Positions 33,774 to 45,145 of a stretch of DNA of 64,000 nt are shown in pieces (the first letter of the stretch is position 1; every line of letters begins with the position of its first letter). The stretch is from Fagopyrum homotropicum (lineage: Eukaryota > Streptophyta > Magnoliopsida > Caryophyllales > Polygonaceae). The stretch spans positions 30,868,001 through 30,932,000 of the forward strand of contig BSWB01000006.1 of NCBI GenBank assembly GCA_033239125.1, in the 5' to 3' direction. Position numbers and translations under genes: made by a program. The notes under the pieces are model-generated. The model saw only the letters and a list, made by a program, of their open reading frames with translations. It had not been told where the DNA came from and searched no databases.

Positions 33774-34728
33774 AATCTTAAGTATGTTGTAGACTTCGGC
33801 CATATATGTTTTGTAATGATACTACTATTGAAATAATTGAATAAAGTGTGTTTGTTTCGATTATACTTCATGTTGAAATAGAACGTTAAGACTTTTGTTT
33901 GATTTATTTTACACATTAAAATAAAGGAAAACAACTTCATGTATATGATCTTAATTGAATCATAAAACATTAATAGTCATCGGAAATGTATATCTGATTT
34001 ATTTTTATATATTCTCATCTTATTTCGAAATTTGTGTCATTAGTTGGAACTAGCGGAACACGTTTTTACGCACTCTTTTATAACTGTGTAGTTTTATTAC
34101 GTTATTTAGTACTAGAGTAAATTATAATATAAATAGTACGATTTTCTATTAATATTTGTGTAAACTATGTTATTTATGGGTAGCAGTCAAACTCAATTTT
34201 TCTTAAAACATATTATAAAACATTAATAGTCATCCAAACACAACCTAAGATATAAATAATTACCGGTAAAATATTTGTAAATTCTGATAAATAAAAAAGG
34301 CTAAGTGGTGTTAGTAAATAAGTAATCTCTCAATTGAGTAAAATTTTACAAAAGTTAATATATAGTTGTTAGTTGTTACTTGTTATGTGTAGTCCATAAA
34401 AAACATTAAATAGGTAAATCGATGGGATATATATTGTTTACAACCGTAACTTTGGTAAATCAAGATATTAAGTATTTTTAAAACCAATTTCATTCAACTT
34501 TCCCTATGTTTAAAGAAAATAAAATTGGAGTTTGTTAGAATCTTGAATTTGATAGAAAATTGTTAAGATTTTAGCTAATCAGTAAAACTAATTAATTAAT
34601 AATGTGGCATCGCTTAACAAATAGTTTACCCATGTAATTTAGATGGTGTGCATTTACAAAATTGTATGGAATGTAAGTTCAAGGGCTATTTTAACATATA
34701 CAATGGATATATAGATTAGAGTAGATAC
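33774..34728. other. AT-rich spacer, nothing recognised
   Basis: No gene, RNA gene or repeat terminus was identified between the Copia fragment and the MITE. The phrase AAAACATTAATAGTCATC occurs near 33964 and 34217. Confidence 0.4.
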
Positions 34729-34731
34729 TTA

Positions 34732-34917
34732 GTGCCCGTTTGGTTAGACCGGTGGAATGAAAACGGAATGGAATCGGATAAGGGTGAGGAAAGGAAATGG
34801 AAATGGAAATGATAAGATTACTTTCATGTGTTAAATAACCTCTAACCAAATGTGGTTTTGATTGATTCGGAATCATTCCGTTACCGGGTATGATTCCTAG
34901 CGCTTCCAAACGAGCCC
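34732..34917. mobile_element. Tourist-like MITE (PIF/Harbinger type), 186 bp
   Basis: The left end GTGCCCGTTTGG and the reverse complement of the right end, GGGCTCGTTTGG, are similar. The trinucleotide TTA flanks both sides (34729-34731 and 34918-34920). A 3-bp TTA/TAA target duplication with GGNCYCGTTTGG-like ends is typical of Tourist MITEs. There is no coding capacity. Confidence 0.8.
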
Positions 34918-34920
34918 TTA

Positions 34921-35200
34921 ATCTAACTAATAAAAAAATGCAGTATTAGCCATTGATTTTTTTTTTTAAATTTTGTTCTCTCGGGACCTAGAGCAAAAGC
35001 TTTTTTTTTTTTTTTGTTTGGTAATGTCATTATCGATTTTAAAAGGGTCTCAATAAGGCTTGTTTTATAAAAATAAAATATGTCCAATTTGGAACTTCAA
35101 ACGGAAAGCCTCTAGCCGTTTGGGCTTCAGGCTTGAGCAGCCCAGGATGGCGGGCTGTTAGCCTGTTAGCGCGTATACAAGACTAGCCCTGTTGCGCGTG
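34921..35200. other. Spacer upstream of the host gene
   Basis: Contains two T-rich runs near 34958 and 35000-35014, and a GC-richer segment with repeated GGCTGTTA/GCCTGTTA near 35150. It probably includes the promoter of the downstream gene, but no clear TATA box was located. Confidence 0.35.
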
Positions 35201-35348
35201 GGGCTGTTAATGGTAGATCTTTCGGTGAAGAAAGATTTGGGTGATGAGAATTGAGATCTTTCACGAGTCGAGGGTCTCTTGGCTTTTCTCTCCATCAATA
35301 CGATCGAAAACGAGAAGCACCCTGCCCCTTTCAAGCCAACTTCGCAAG

Positions 35349-35458
35349 GTACGTTTTCTTTTCATGAGGATAAACAGGGAGCTTAATCGGTTTAACTTAC
35401 GATAATCCTTTGTTCTTCTCTCAATTTGTTTACTGGTTTCATGAAATTAATTTTCCAG
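35349..35458 (+). other. Probable 5'-UTR intron of the zinc-finger gene
   Basis: The donor CGCAAG|GTACG and acceptor TTTTCCAG|GAATC bound a 110-nt AT-rich segment upstream of the first coding ATG. The flanking sequence has a pyrimidine/purine leader composition. Transcript data would be needed to confirm it. Confidence 0.5.
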
Positions 35459-35537
35459 GAATCATCTTCATTTCGAAGATAATTTGATTTTGATCGAAGG
35501 TAGAGTTAGCTTGTCGTTGACCAAAGAATTTGGATAC

Positions 35538-38112
35538 ATGACCATGGCGTCGGACGAATCTACAAGCATCTGTAACCACTGGTGATCCCCTCTCTTATTG
35601 TATCGCTCTCTCTAAACCATTGATGAGGTCGAAATTTTTTTGTTACTGGATAAGAAAATTATAAGATCTTTCAGTTGTGATGCTTGATACGATCGTCTGA
35701 ATTTCTTATACTTAGCTGGAACTATTGATTTACATTAGATAAGTAGGCTTTAATTTGGCATGATCAAATTAGGTTTTTTTTATGTGGAGAAGTAAATTAG
35801 AAGGGGCTGGGGAAATCAGTTTATAAGAATTGGAAACATTTAAACCACAATTACACCTTTTTTTTTGTCCCGATTCTCAATTGGTGAGAGAGGCTTAAAG
35901 GTTGACGAAATCCCATTGTTTTACAGTGACAGAGCTATCCTTTCTTCAAATATTGATCTGCATTATGCTCACTGCTCAAGAAATCTTGAGAAGTGCAAAA
36001 CATGTGGTGATATGGTTCCGAAAAAGCATGCTGAGGAGCATTATCTCAGCACTCATGCTCCGGTAAGTGATTTGTCTGCGTAGGGTTATCCATATCTGAT
36101 TGTTAAATTTCATATATCTGCTTTTGTTTGTTAAGGTGTTTGCTTAGTGCGGGGATAATTAGTTCTCACGACATTCTGAGCCCAGTATATAAAGCTGGCA
36201 GGCTACTCCTATTGTGAATTGGTTTTAGTATGGAACTTCATCGGGCTTATGTGTTGGGCTTGGGCCTAACACACATGTGTGCTCGTACTGAACACGACTC
36301 TCGCTTTACTGTCCATTTGTATCGTACTTTGACATGGTATTAGAGTGGCTAGTCTCTGTTCAGCTCGCGATCCTAAGCTGTGGGCAAGTGTCAACCCGGA
36401 TTATACCCTCTGGTTGCATTTGTGGGGTGGGGGACTGATGAAGATGATAAGTTCTCATATCTAAAAGTAGAGACATTCTATTGCCAATTGGTTTTAGGAT
36501 GAAACTTGTTGGTTTTATGTGTTGTGCTTGGGGTAACGTGCATGTACGCTTATATGCATGCGACCCCCACTCTATTGTCCGTCTGTATCGGACTTTGACA
36601 CTTAATTTGCTGGCTAACATAAATTGTTAGCCTTGCAAGCCTAAAAGTGTAAAAGGAGAAGAAATAATCTGTTTGCACTGATGATTATTGGTTTTTAGAA
36701 AGAAATACTGACCCATTGTGAGGATTATGCTGCTTCATGCTTTAGAGTTTAACTGTTGGGTGCTTAAGGTTCTTGTTGCAAAGCAATGAATTCACATTAA
36801 TTAGGTTGTTTCCATTCCAAGGAGAATCGGGATCGGGACCCAAGTATTTTATTTGTGTAATTGTTGAAACATAAATGGTGTTCCCACTGTACAGGTAGCT
36901 TGTTCACTATGCAGTGAAACAGTGACACGTGAGACTCTAGATGTTCATACAGGTGAAAATTGTCCCCAAAGGATTGTTACTTGTGAGTACTGCGAATTCC
37001 CTCTTCCGGCAGTTGATTTGTTCGAACATCAGGTATATGTTGAGTACTAGAATTGTGAGAATAAGTGTTTACACTATGTTGTGTTGTCACTTATCAGCAT
37101 AATGCGTGCTTCTATGTGTACTTTCAGGAAGTTTGTGGGAACCGGACAGAATACTGCCATCTATGTCGGAAGTATATAAGATTGCGTGAGAGTGTTGTTC
37201 ATGAAACAACTTGCACTGGTGTCCAAAATGCTGCTGCTGCTAGTGCTGGGCCTTCCGGGTACAAAATAAACTTCTATCTGAACTGTTTTTGTATTATGTA
37301 TCATGTATCTCTTCCAATCTCAAAGCAGCACCCAACTTCAGGTTACAATTCATTTGTCTTGATTTTGTATATTTCTTTTGATATTTGGTAAATTGTGAAG
37401 ATACCCCTAGAAGTATATGACATGTTTCAATAAGCTGAGTCGCTGACACCTGAGACTTCCATATTTCAATCATGTTGATACTTATACCATTGATGATCAT
37501 GGGTTACTTGATTACATCCTGTTGCATTGAAATTTGAAAACCCGCTAGACTCGGTTTACAGCTTTCACCGCATCTCATAGACAAACATCTTTATAAATTT
37601 TAATCATCTCATAGACAAGCATATTTATCATCTCATAGACAAGCATTTTCATTTTCAAATTTTAATCTTCTCATAGACAAAAGCATATGAGGCTTCAAAT
37701 CTATATTGGACACAACTTAGTCCTTTTCAAATTTATTTGCTTTTGCAGAGGATCATCAGGTTATAGTTTGTGCTATCTTTGCCTTGAATGCACCCGCGTA
37801 TCAGTTTGTCCTTGTTCGATTATTTTTTTGTATCTTAGAAATCGTTTCTACCATTTTCTTGTCCCTTCTTTTGAGTTTCCAAATAGAGTTGTTTCCTGAT
37901 ACTAACAACTACTTTCTTTCTTCTCCGGTAATTTATCCAAAAGGATTGTCAGGCCACCAGAAAGAGAGAGAGCGCATCGGCCTCCACAGGCAAGGCCACG
38001 CAGCATGCTGGAAAAACGACACTTCCTGTTTACCATTGCGATAACAGGCATTGCAGTAGTCTTGGGATCCTTCTTCTTTCAGAAAAAAATAGACAGCACG
38101 GAGTTGCAGTAG
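35538..38112 (+). CDS. TRAF-type zinc-finger protein with C-terminal membrane segment (5 exons)
   Basis: The exon model is 35538-35581, 35927-36062, 36895-37032, 37128-37258 and 37944-38112. Total coding length is 618 nt (205 residues plus TAG), with every junction GT-AG and in frame. The protein begins MTMASDESTSICNHC; a second in-frame ATG at 35544 is also possible. Repeated Cys/His modules follow: NIDLHYAHCSRNLEKCKTCG, MVPKKHAEEHYLSTHAPVAC, CPQRIVTCEYCEFPLPAVDL and EVCGNRTEYCHLC. This pattern is that of XAF1/TRAF-type zinc fingers and resembles the plant At1g09920-like family. The last exon adds a basic stretch (RPPERERAHRPPQ) and one hydrophobic segment (LFTIAITGIAVVLGSFFF), predicting a tail anchor with the fingers in the cytosol. 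The molecular role is unknown to me. The last acceptor could alternatively be at 37953, removing three residues. Confidence 0.88.
36148..36600 (+). mobile_element. TRIM-like miniature LTR retroelement in intron 2
   Basis: Two related direct repeats, 36148-36334 and 36436-36600, both end in CTTTGACA and share ATTGGTTTTAG and TATGTGTTGKGCTTGG. Directly after the first is TGGTATTAGAGTGGCT, close to the initiator Met primer site TGGTATCAGAGC. A purine-rich GTGGGGTGGGGGA precedes the second. CTTAG and CTTAA flank the ends, a nearly matching 5-bp duplication. The whole is about 450 bp and lacks coding capacity, as expected of a TRIM. It lies in the second coding intron of the zinc-finger gene, in the sense orientation. 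Confidence 0.75.
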
Positions 38113-38130
38113 CAGCATAGAACTCTTTGA

Positions 38131-38136
38131 AATAAA
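38131..38136 (+). promoter_or_regulatory. Candidate polyadenylation signal AATAAA
   Basis: AATAAA begins 19 nt after the stop codon of the zinc-finger gene. Plant near-upstream elements are loosely conserved, so this canonical hexamer is suggestive, not proof. Confidence 0.5.
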
Positions 38137-38139
38137 ATG

Positions 38140-38560
38140 GTGCTTCTGAAGTCTAATGTTGGAAGAATTATATGTATTTTATGTTTCTACAAATTAGATG
38201 ATTGGCTTCACAGCAAAACTATTTGCAGTTATTAGCTCCATTTAAATTATTCGATAACAGCTAAGCTTTCCATTTATTTCCTAATAGTACATATGCACCA
38301 TGTAAAACTAAAATTCATAACTTGCAAGACGGTAATCCTGCTCTTGTTTTCTTAAGTTTTATCCGTCTGTTTTAGGTTTTTTGGTCCTATTTCGCATTGC
38401 GTAACCCTAAGAAACTGTCGGTTATATGCATAGACTTCAAAACCAACATCTAGCCGAGGTATTATCATAAGATGCTTCTCTGAGCATCTTCGGGCATCAA
38501 GGATCGTGAGACAAATTGTGTCGTGGATCACTTTCTAGTTTAATGAATAGACTTAGGGCT
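38140..38560. other. 3' flank of the host gene, nothing further recognised
   Basis: Probably 3' UTR followed by spacer. No repeats or frames of note were seen. Confidence 0.35.
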
Positions 38561-38565
38561 AGAAC

Positions 38566-38889
38566 TAGGGGTGTTCATAAAATTCTGATCCGTTAGATCC
38601 AGTCCGATAATCCGGTGATCCGATCCATGAAGATTCGAGTCCGACAACTAATTTTCTGTATTCGATACGATCCGAGAAAAATTACCGGATCACCGGATCG
38701 GATACGGAATAAGATAATATTCCCTTCGGATATCCGGGGTATATGTATTCGTATATAATTTATAAAGTATCTTATAAATCAACAAAATCGTGCAGCTAAG
38801 TTGGTAAGGGTGCCTTCACATATGCATTTGGTCTCAGGTTCAATTCCTGCAATCGGATCGGATCGGATATCCGCTTATGAACACCCCTA
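38566..38889. mobile_element. hAT-type MITE, 324 bp
   Basis: The ends TAGGGGTGTTCATAA and TTATGAACACCCCTA are perfect inverted repeats of 15 bp. The flanking octamers GCTAGAAC and GCTATATA match at 5 of 8 positions, an eroded 8-bp duplication. The body is rich in GGATCGGAT/ATCCGATCC strings. It has no coding capacity, but it contains a tRNA-like segment (separate entry). Confidence 0.8.
38791..38849 (+). ncRNA. tRNA-like A-box/B-box segment inside the MITE (SINE fragment candidate)
   Basis: TGCAGCTAAGTTGGTAAG resembles the tRNA D-loop region (A box), and GGTTCAATTCC at 38837-38847 matches the B box consensus GGTTCRANNCC. The boxes are about 30 nt apart, as in tRNAs and tRNA-derived SINEs. 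No cloverleaf with an acceptor stem is evident, so this is not called as a functional tRNA. It may be a SINE remnant captured in the MITE. Confidence 0.5.
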
Positions 38890-39406
38890 GCTATATAAAC
38901 CACACGCACTCTTTTATTTTTAATTATTTTGGCAGACGGAGGAAAAACAAACACAGTATACGATAACTTGGATCACCATGAGCGAGCTGGTCAAGGAGGA
39001 ATCCCAAAGGAAGCGAGCAACACGAGTAAGAGCAACGAAACAATGCAGAATAAGACTCCTAAGGTTCTCAAATTTTGACTCTCTTGAGCCTTCGGATTTT
39101 GTTCACATATTTCGACTCTTTCTTAAGTACAAATCCAATAAGATATGCCCCTAGACCATCTGAGCGTGGAACGTGAAACACAAATCTCTATTTGCGATGA
39201 AGTTTGTCAAAAAAAAACAAAACCTCATGTGTAGTTTGATTTGTTGATTGTATAGAGCTTGTTAATTTTGTTGAATTGATAGGGTTGATAGAAAAAAAAG
39301 GAAATCCACAAAAGATTTGAAAGGGAGATATAAGTTAATTACTTCGAAAAACAGTATGAGTGATCATCGCAGTTTAATATGATGGATTGCGTAAGAAAAA
39401 GAAAGA
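38890..39406. other. Spacer between MITE and LINE
   Basis: A + strand frame of 58 codons begins at 38978 (MSELVKEESQRKRATR) and ends at 39154. It has no recognised domain and is too short to call. Nothing else was recognised. Confidence 0.35.
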
Positions 39407-39499
39407 TTTTTTTGGTGAAAGATGCGGAGAGCCAACGACGTCTCCGATCATTTATTCATAAAAAGACGGCTAACAAGAAATAGTCCTACGGTTCGCCAC

Positions 39500-42400
39500 T
39501 CCGTGGGCATCATTCTTCAAGAAACAAGTTAAACTATCCGGAGGGTTCCGGATATAAAAAAACACCTAATGGATAATTAGAAGCAATGTAAGCCAAATGA
39601 TCGGCTGAAGCATTAGCTTCACGAAAAGTATGCCGGATCTGAACGAGTCAGTTCCTACGGATGAAGCCTTGGCACTTTGATACCACACTGAAAAGTGGAT
39701 GATAGTTCGGGACCGACCGATTAACAAGTTTGATGACCAATTCCGAATCTAACTCCACCATAAGTTTACGGAATCCCTTGTCCCAACCAGTACGGAGGCC
39801 CAAATAAAGTCCCCAGAGCTCCGCCATCGGGAATGTACAAGTCTCTGCAGAGTCCTCCTACCGAGGCGCTGCCGATATCTTGCCTAACCGAACCATCAGT
39901 ATTCAATTTGATCCATCCTTCAGAAGGAGTTGTCTAAATAACGAAGATTGAAGTCTTCAAAATAGGGGCCCTGAGTGATTTAGCATTGGCCCTGGCATTC
40001 ACAATGCTCTTGGAATAAGCAGCTATCAAAGCCACCTTGCAGTTAGGATAAGCAACACCACTAAAGATCAATTAATTCCGCCATTTCCAGTACCACCAAA
40101 GGGTAACAACAAAGCACACATTCCAGGGGAGGTTGTGAGAAATAAAATCAGTACATGCCAAATTAAATGCTAACCAGTTGTGGACATCATCGGAAAAGAA
40201 CCCAGCTGCAAGATCAACAGAGAGTAAGTTACTCCAAATACTAGCTTAAATAGGGCAGTCCCTGAAGATGTGAAGGACAATCTCAGCAACCCCAGGGCAG
40301 TGCGGACAAGATTCGTCAGCCGACAGATGCCTCATGGCGCGTTCAGCATTCGTCAACAATCGGCCGTGAGCTACAACCCAGAAAAAAACCCGAATCCGTT
40401 GCAGGACGTCGAGCTTCCAGATCTAACAGAAGATAGGGTTGGGGCTCTCATCGTGAGCTAATTGGTGGGGCAAACAACGGAATGCATACGCCATAGAATA
40501 CGCACCATCTTTCGCATGACGCCAGGCGATGCAATCCACATCCGAATCATCCTCTGAAATAACAATATTGGATATTCGAACTAGTGAATGAGTAGGAAGG
40601 ATATTCCCTAGTTTGACCCAATCCCATCCATTCCCCTCACGCCAGAAGCTTCTGACGTTGTCACCAATATCCGCCCCAACAGGAAGCGCAACTCCAACCC
40701 TAATAAGCGATTCCTCACCACACCACACATCAGTCCAAAAACGGGTAAGTAGCCCATTGGACACCACCCATTTGTTACCGAGATTAAGGACATTTGAAAT
40801 AGCCCATACAACCCCTTTCATAATATGAGAGCCCCGCTTGGAAGATTTACAATCAATAAACCTCCTGACATCAGTAACTCCATATTTGCTTGCTAAAACA
40901 GACACCCAAGGAGAGCCATAATTCTGGGTGAATCTCCAAGCGAGCTTACCCAGCACAACTCGATTAGCGTCAGCCGTATTACTAATCCCCAATCTGCCGC
41001 AGTCAAGAGGACGACAAACAACATCCCAAGCAACCAGATGAAGCCTCGTCTTCGATGCACTGTCACCCCATAAAAACGACCTACACAATCTGTCTAGTTC
41101 CTTACATGTCGAAGCAGGAAGTTTAACAACTCTCATAACATAAGAGGGGAACGAGTAGAGAAACGACTTGACAAGCGTCAACCTCCCAGCAAAGCTCAAA
41201 TCCCTCCCTCCAAGAAGCAAGCCTGTTCTTCGTCTTATCCACAAGAAAGCTAAAATCGTTCTTACTCAAGCGAGTATGTAAGATCGGAAATCCCAAGTAT
41301 TTACCAAAATCCGCCACTACCGGGAAACCCGAAAGATCCGAGAGCGCCTTTTTGAGCCCATCATTGATGTTTGGAGATACCATGATATGGGATTTAGAAC
41401 GACTAACCTTGAGACCCGAGGCACTACAGAACTCCGAAAGACATTTGATAATAACATTCAAACTATCCAAAGAAGCCTCGGCAAAAAACACAATGTCATC
41501 GGCGAAGAAAACGTGAGAAAAAGCTGGACTCCCCCTTTTGAGACTGATTGGTAACCAAACCTTGTTGTCAACAAGTTGCTGTATGGCATGGTTGAGGCGG
41601 TCAAGACATAAAACAAAGAGATAGGGTGAGATAGGATCACCTTGTGGCACACCTTTAGCGGGAATGAATCCTTCGGTCATCTCACCATCCCAAAGTACCG
41701 ACATAGAATGAAACTTGATGCACGCCGAGATCCAGCCTCTCCAAACATTCGGTAGACCCAAAGACTCAATAGTCTCCTCAATGAAGCCCCATGAGAGTCG
41801 GTCATATGCTTTCTCAAGATCGATCTTAATTGCCATCCACTGTTTTCCGTTTTTCTTTCTCACAATCGAATGTATCAATTCTTGAACAATAACCACGTTA
41901 TCTTCAATCATGCAGCCGGGAATAAAGCTACTCTGAAAAGGACTGACAATCTTATTCATGAACAGTTGGAGTCTAGAAACGAGCAATCTCGAAATAAGCT
42001 TATACTTAACATTACATAGCCCAATGGGCCGAAATTTAGACATGTGGTTAGGACTGCTTCTCTTGGGGATCAAAGAAATCAGGGTATCTTTAACTCCATT
42101 CGGTAAAATTCCCATACTAAGGAACTTGCTGACAAAATTCAAGACCATCGCCCAACAGTATCCCAGGATTTATGATAAAAGATGGAGCTAAAGCCATCCT
42201 TTCCAGGCGCCTTGAGGGTGGACATGTCGAAGAGGCACCGCTTGATATCAGCCTCAAAAAATGGCATGCATAAGAATGAAACATTGTCTGGAGTAAAGGG
42301 TGGGAAATTAGCAAAGAATTTACTAATGTTCAGATCAGCACCAGGCTCCGTAGAGAAAAGACCTTGAAAATAGTTCCTTGCATTGTCTCTCAGTAAATTA

Positions 42401-43550
42401 GGATCTGATATCCACAACTCATCATCATTCTGGATATACTCCACACAATTAGCCCTCATGCGAATCAAAGTACTGATATGGACAAATGTAGTGTTTCTGT
42501 CTCCTTCTAGAATAAATTATCTCTGGATTTCTACTTCCAAAGTAGTTCTTCTTGGTCCAGAATCTCATCAAACTGAATTTGGAGAGAAAAGTAGAGATCA
42601 AGCAATCCCTGAGAAAGATTATTTTCAATCTCACACTGAACAGCCATAAGTCTTTCGAATAAAGCCTTCTTCTAATCCTCAATAATCCCAAACGACTCAA
42701 AATTCCATATGAGAAGAATAGATTTGAGAGAAGAAAGGGATCTGCTTAAATTATTGTCATCACAGTTCCAATCTTCAGCCACAGTTTTCGGGTAGTCTGG
42801 ATGAAGCACCCAAGCAGCTTTGAAGCGAAAGGAACGTCGAGTTTTATTAAACGGTATGCGCGGTTAAAACTGGACAAGTAATGGATTGTGATCGGAGGAC
42901 AGTGCAGGGAGGTGACGAACTGAAGCTTCCGGCCAACATTGCCGAGCAGAACCACTAAGGACGACTTGGTCTAACCTTTTTGAAATCCCTCTTTCAGACA
43001 TGATGCCTTTATTCCACGTAAAGCATGGACCACTGAACCCGATGTCAATAAGTTGAGAATCCTCAACCCATTTTTGAAAGATTGACGTATCAGGAGAAAG
43101 TGAGGTAGAAATTCCTCCTACTTCACTTGACTTTAACACACAGTTGAAATCCCCACCAACAACAACTGGATCCTGACAACCAGTAGTAGCTTCCAGAAGA
43201 GATGCCCAGCTGCTAGCACACCTTATCGAGTGGGGGGATTGTAAACCGCAAAGAAATCAATGCGGATGTTGGAGATGAGCACCGCAACATGTAGATAGGA
43301 TGAGGCCTTATGAATGACATCCACAAAAAGACTAGCAGAATTTCACATCATCCAAATGCCTCCCTCTTAGCCGATGGCTTCAGTACTTCTAAAGTCCAAA
43401 ACTTAGATCGAAGACAACTCTTTAGCGCTATCACCTGAGATCTTAGTTTTGAAAAGGAATAAAATATCGATTCTATGATGGTTTATCATGTAGTTTAGGG
43501 CTTTGCCGAACCGTCTGTTACCCGCCCCCATACAATTCCATCGTAGTGTA
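39500..43550 (-). pseudogene. LINE ORF2: endonuclease, reverse transcriptase, RNase H
   Basis: The endonuclease starts near 43545 with WNCMGAGNRRFGKAL. It includes VVVGGDFNCVL (about 43130-43165) and LPALSSDHNPLLVQF (about 42865-42905), the catalytic blocks of APE-type nucleases. A linker with LDQEELLWKQKSRD follows. The reverse transcriptase (41123-42148, 341 codons open) contains KFRPIGLCNVKYK, IKIDLEKAYDRLSW, GVPQGDPISPYLFVL and the catalytic FFADDIVFF. The frame shifts near 41230 into LLLGGRDLSFAGRLTLVKSF and the zf-RVT region (to 40423). A broken RNase H continues to about 39560 (NTDGSVRQD, AELWGLYLGLRTGWDKG, HTFREANASADHLAY). It copies LINE RNA at nicked chromosomal DNA; this copy is non-functional. 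Confidence 0.9.
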
Positions 43551-43551
43551 T

Positions 43552-45141
43552 TCATTGGGAACCGACAATATTAGCGGACCTGTGTGGTATGAGCGGTTCA
43601 TTAGACGTCAAAGCTTCCCCCATATGAACATCTTGCCTATCTGGGGGAAGAGCCTCCGAAACCGAGACTGAAGTATCATTATCGATTTCCATCACTGGCT
43701 GAGTAGGGCTTGTGCTTTGCGCAAGGACAACAGACGGTTGATTCTTGTGGCTCGGCTTCGTAATAGTGGGTGAATTAGATTGCTCAACCATGATGGGAGA
43801 GGACTGGATAATTTGTGGTTGTGACGTGGTAATGTTGGGGTTTGGGCCAATTGCTACGGCACTGGGCTTTTTAATGACATCAGGACCCATAATTTTAGCT
43901 CTTTTAGGGTTTTTTTTGAGATGAACTAGCGGTTTCAGTTGTGGTGGACGTTACTTTGCGAGAAGGCGATGATTGGGTGTGATTACTGCCAATAATGACA
44001 AGGCCAATTAATGGGGAATTCACTACACCCATAACAGCCGTTGCAGCATTGATAGTGCTCTCGGCGGCAGCGGCGACGGTTTCAGTTGCAGACCCTTCGT
44101 GCACGAGATGATGATACAGATTTGATGAGTTGGGGGAAGAAGTTGCGGCTGCCATCACATTCCTAGAAGGTCTTGGCTTCCTAGGCTTCCTATTGATAGT
44201 CATTCAAGGACTAAGAAAGAAGTCTGCATTGGGTGTCTCAACTGGAGGTTCTGACTATGTAGTAGGTTTTTCAAGGTTGTTATCTGGGTTTTGGCCTTCG
44301 TGTTGTTCATCTGTGGAAGCACAATTCTGAGAGTTGTGGGCGACCAGAGGGCACCTCTCCACCCCATGCCCGCATAGATTACATCTGTGAAATATCGAAT
44401 TCAGTCTTTCCTATTCCACATGTACCTTGGAGTCACCAATCAGAATGGTCCCGATCAGAGGCCTGTCGAGTTTGATTTCAATGCAAACACGTGTAAACTT
44501 TCCCCTCATGGCATATAGTGTATTCAGAACGACCTTCAGAGGCGTGCCAAGAGCATATGCAAGACCATAAAGGACCCCTTCATCATAAAGCTGCATGGGG
44601 AGTTCGGATAATCTAGCCCATGCGAAAATGGTACGCAAACTATCATTGTATGGATTAAAATCCGTCGACCATGGACGGACAGTAATATAGTGACCGAATA
44701 TCTCCCAAGGACCATCAGCAAGAGCTCTCAAGAAATCCTCCTCCTAATCAAATCGAACCGCGTAAAAGCCATTAGGAAGATTCAGAATGGTCATCAAACC
44801 GGAAGGCCTCCATAGTTGATACAATCTCCTTTCTAGGAGCCGAAACACAACATTTCTCCCGAGTACCTTGACTATCACCGCCTTTTCCCACTTTTCCGAT
44901 AAGGAAACTACAACATCATCATCGATTTTGGCCACCGCTAGACCTCTCACCCCTCTGGGAAAGAGATCCGCATTCTCCTTGACTCGATAAGTGAATCACA
45001 GCTCAATGGGGCAGCAGTCGGAGTAACCTTACCAACCGCAACCGCATAGGTTTTGGTGTCTGGGGGTTTATCTGGTAGTGCCGCTGGAGAGGGGGGGGGG
45101 GGGGGAACGGTAGCCGGAATAATGGGAGGACTTCCAGCCAT
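43552..45141 (-). pseudogene. LINE ORF1: DUF4283 and zinc-knuckle protein, broken
   Basis: ATG at 45141 opens MAGSPPIIPATVPPPPPSPA; five prolines are encoded by a run of 15 C residues. A frame change near 44948 leads to VVSLSEKWEKAVIVKVLGRN and LWRPSGLMTILNLPNGFY, typical of DUF4283. A stop near 44744 is followed in frame by LADGPWEIFGHYITVRPWS and LSELPMQLYDEGVLYGLA. Near 44380 a knuckle reads CNLCGHGVERC, a shortened CCHC form. The rest is a low-complexity Ser/Thr/Pro-rich tail with further breaks (43904-44203 and 43552-43890). The protein would bind element RNA. Confidence 0.82.
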
Positions 45142-45145
45142 TAGA

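Larger units (their letters stand above)
39407..45145 (-). mobile_element. L1-type LINE retrotransposon, degenerate
   Basis: Read on the minus strand, the order is ORF1 (DUF4283-type RNA-binding protein), endonuclease, reverse transcriptase, zf-RVT region and RNase H, ending in CACCAAAAAAA at 39407. A short A tail, two ORFs and no LTRs identify a plant L1-type element. At 5.7 kb the copy is close to full length. A target duplication was not found at either end. Stops and shifts occur throughout. The element would move by target-primed reverse transcription if it were intact. Confidence 0.9.

Noticed and set aside
37749..37759. An 11-nt candidate microexon between exons 4 and 5 of the zinc-finger gene
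   Set aside because: It has AG and GT borders, but including it puts the last exon out of frame and loses the conserved hydrophobic segment. Skipping it keeps one frame to the stop.
38791..38849. Functional tRNA gene
   Set aside because: A and B boxes are present, but no acceptor stem, anticodon stem or complete cloverleaf could be drawn by eye.
38978..39154. 58-codon frame MSELVKEESQ as a small gene
   Set aside because: It has no domain or supporting neighbour and is near the length expected by chance.
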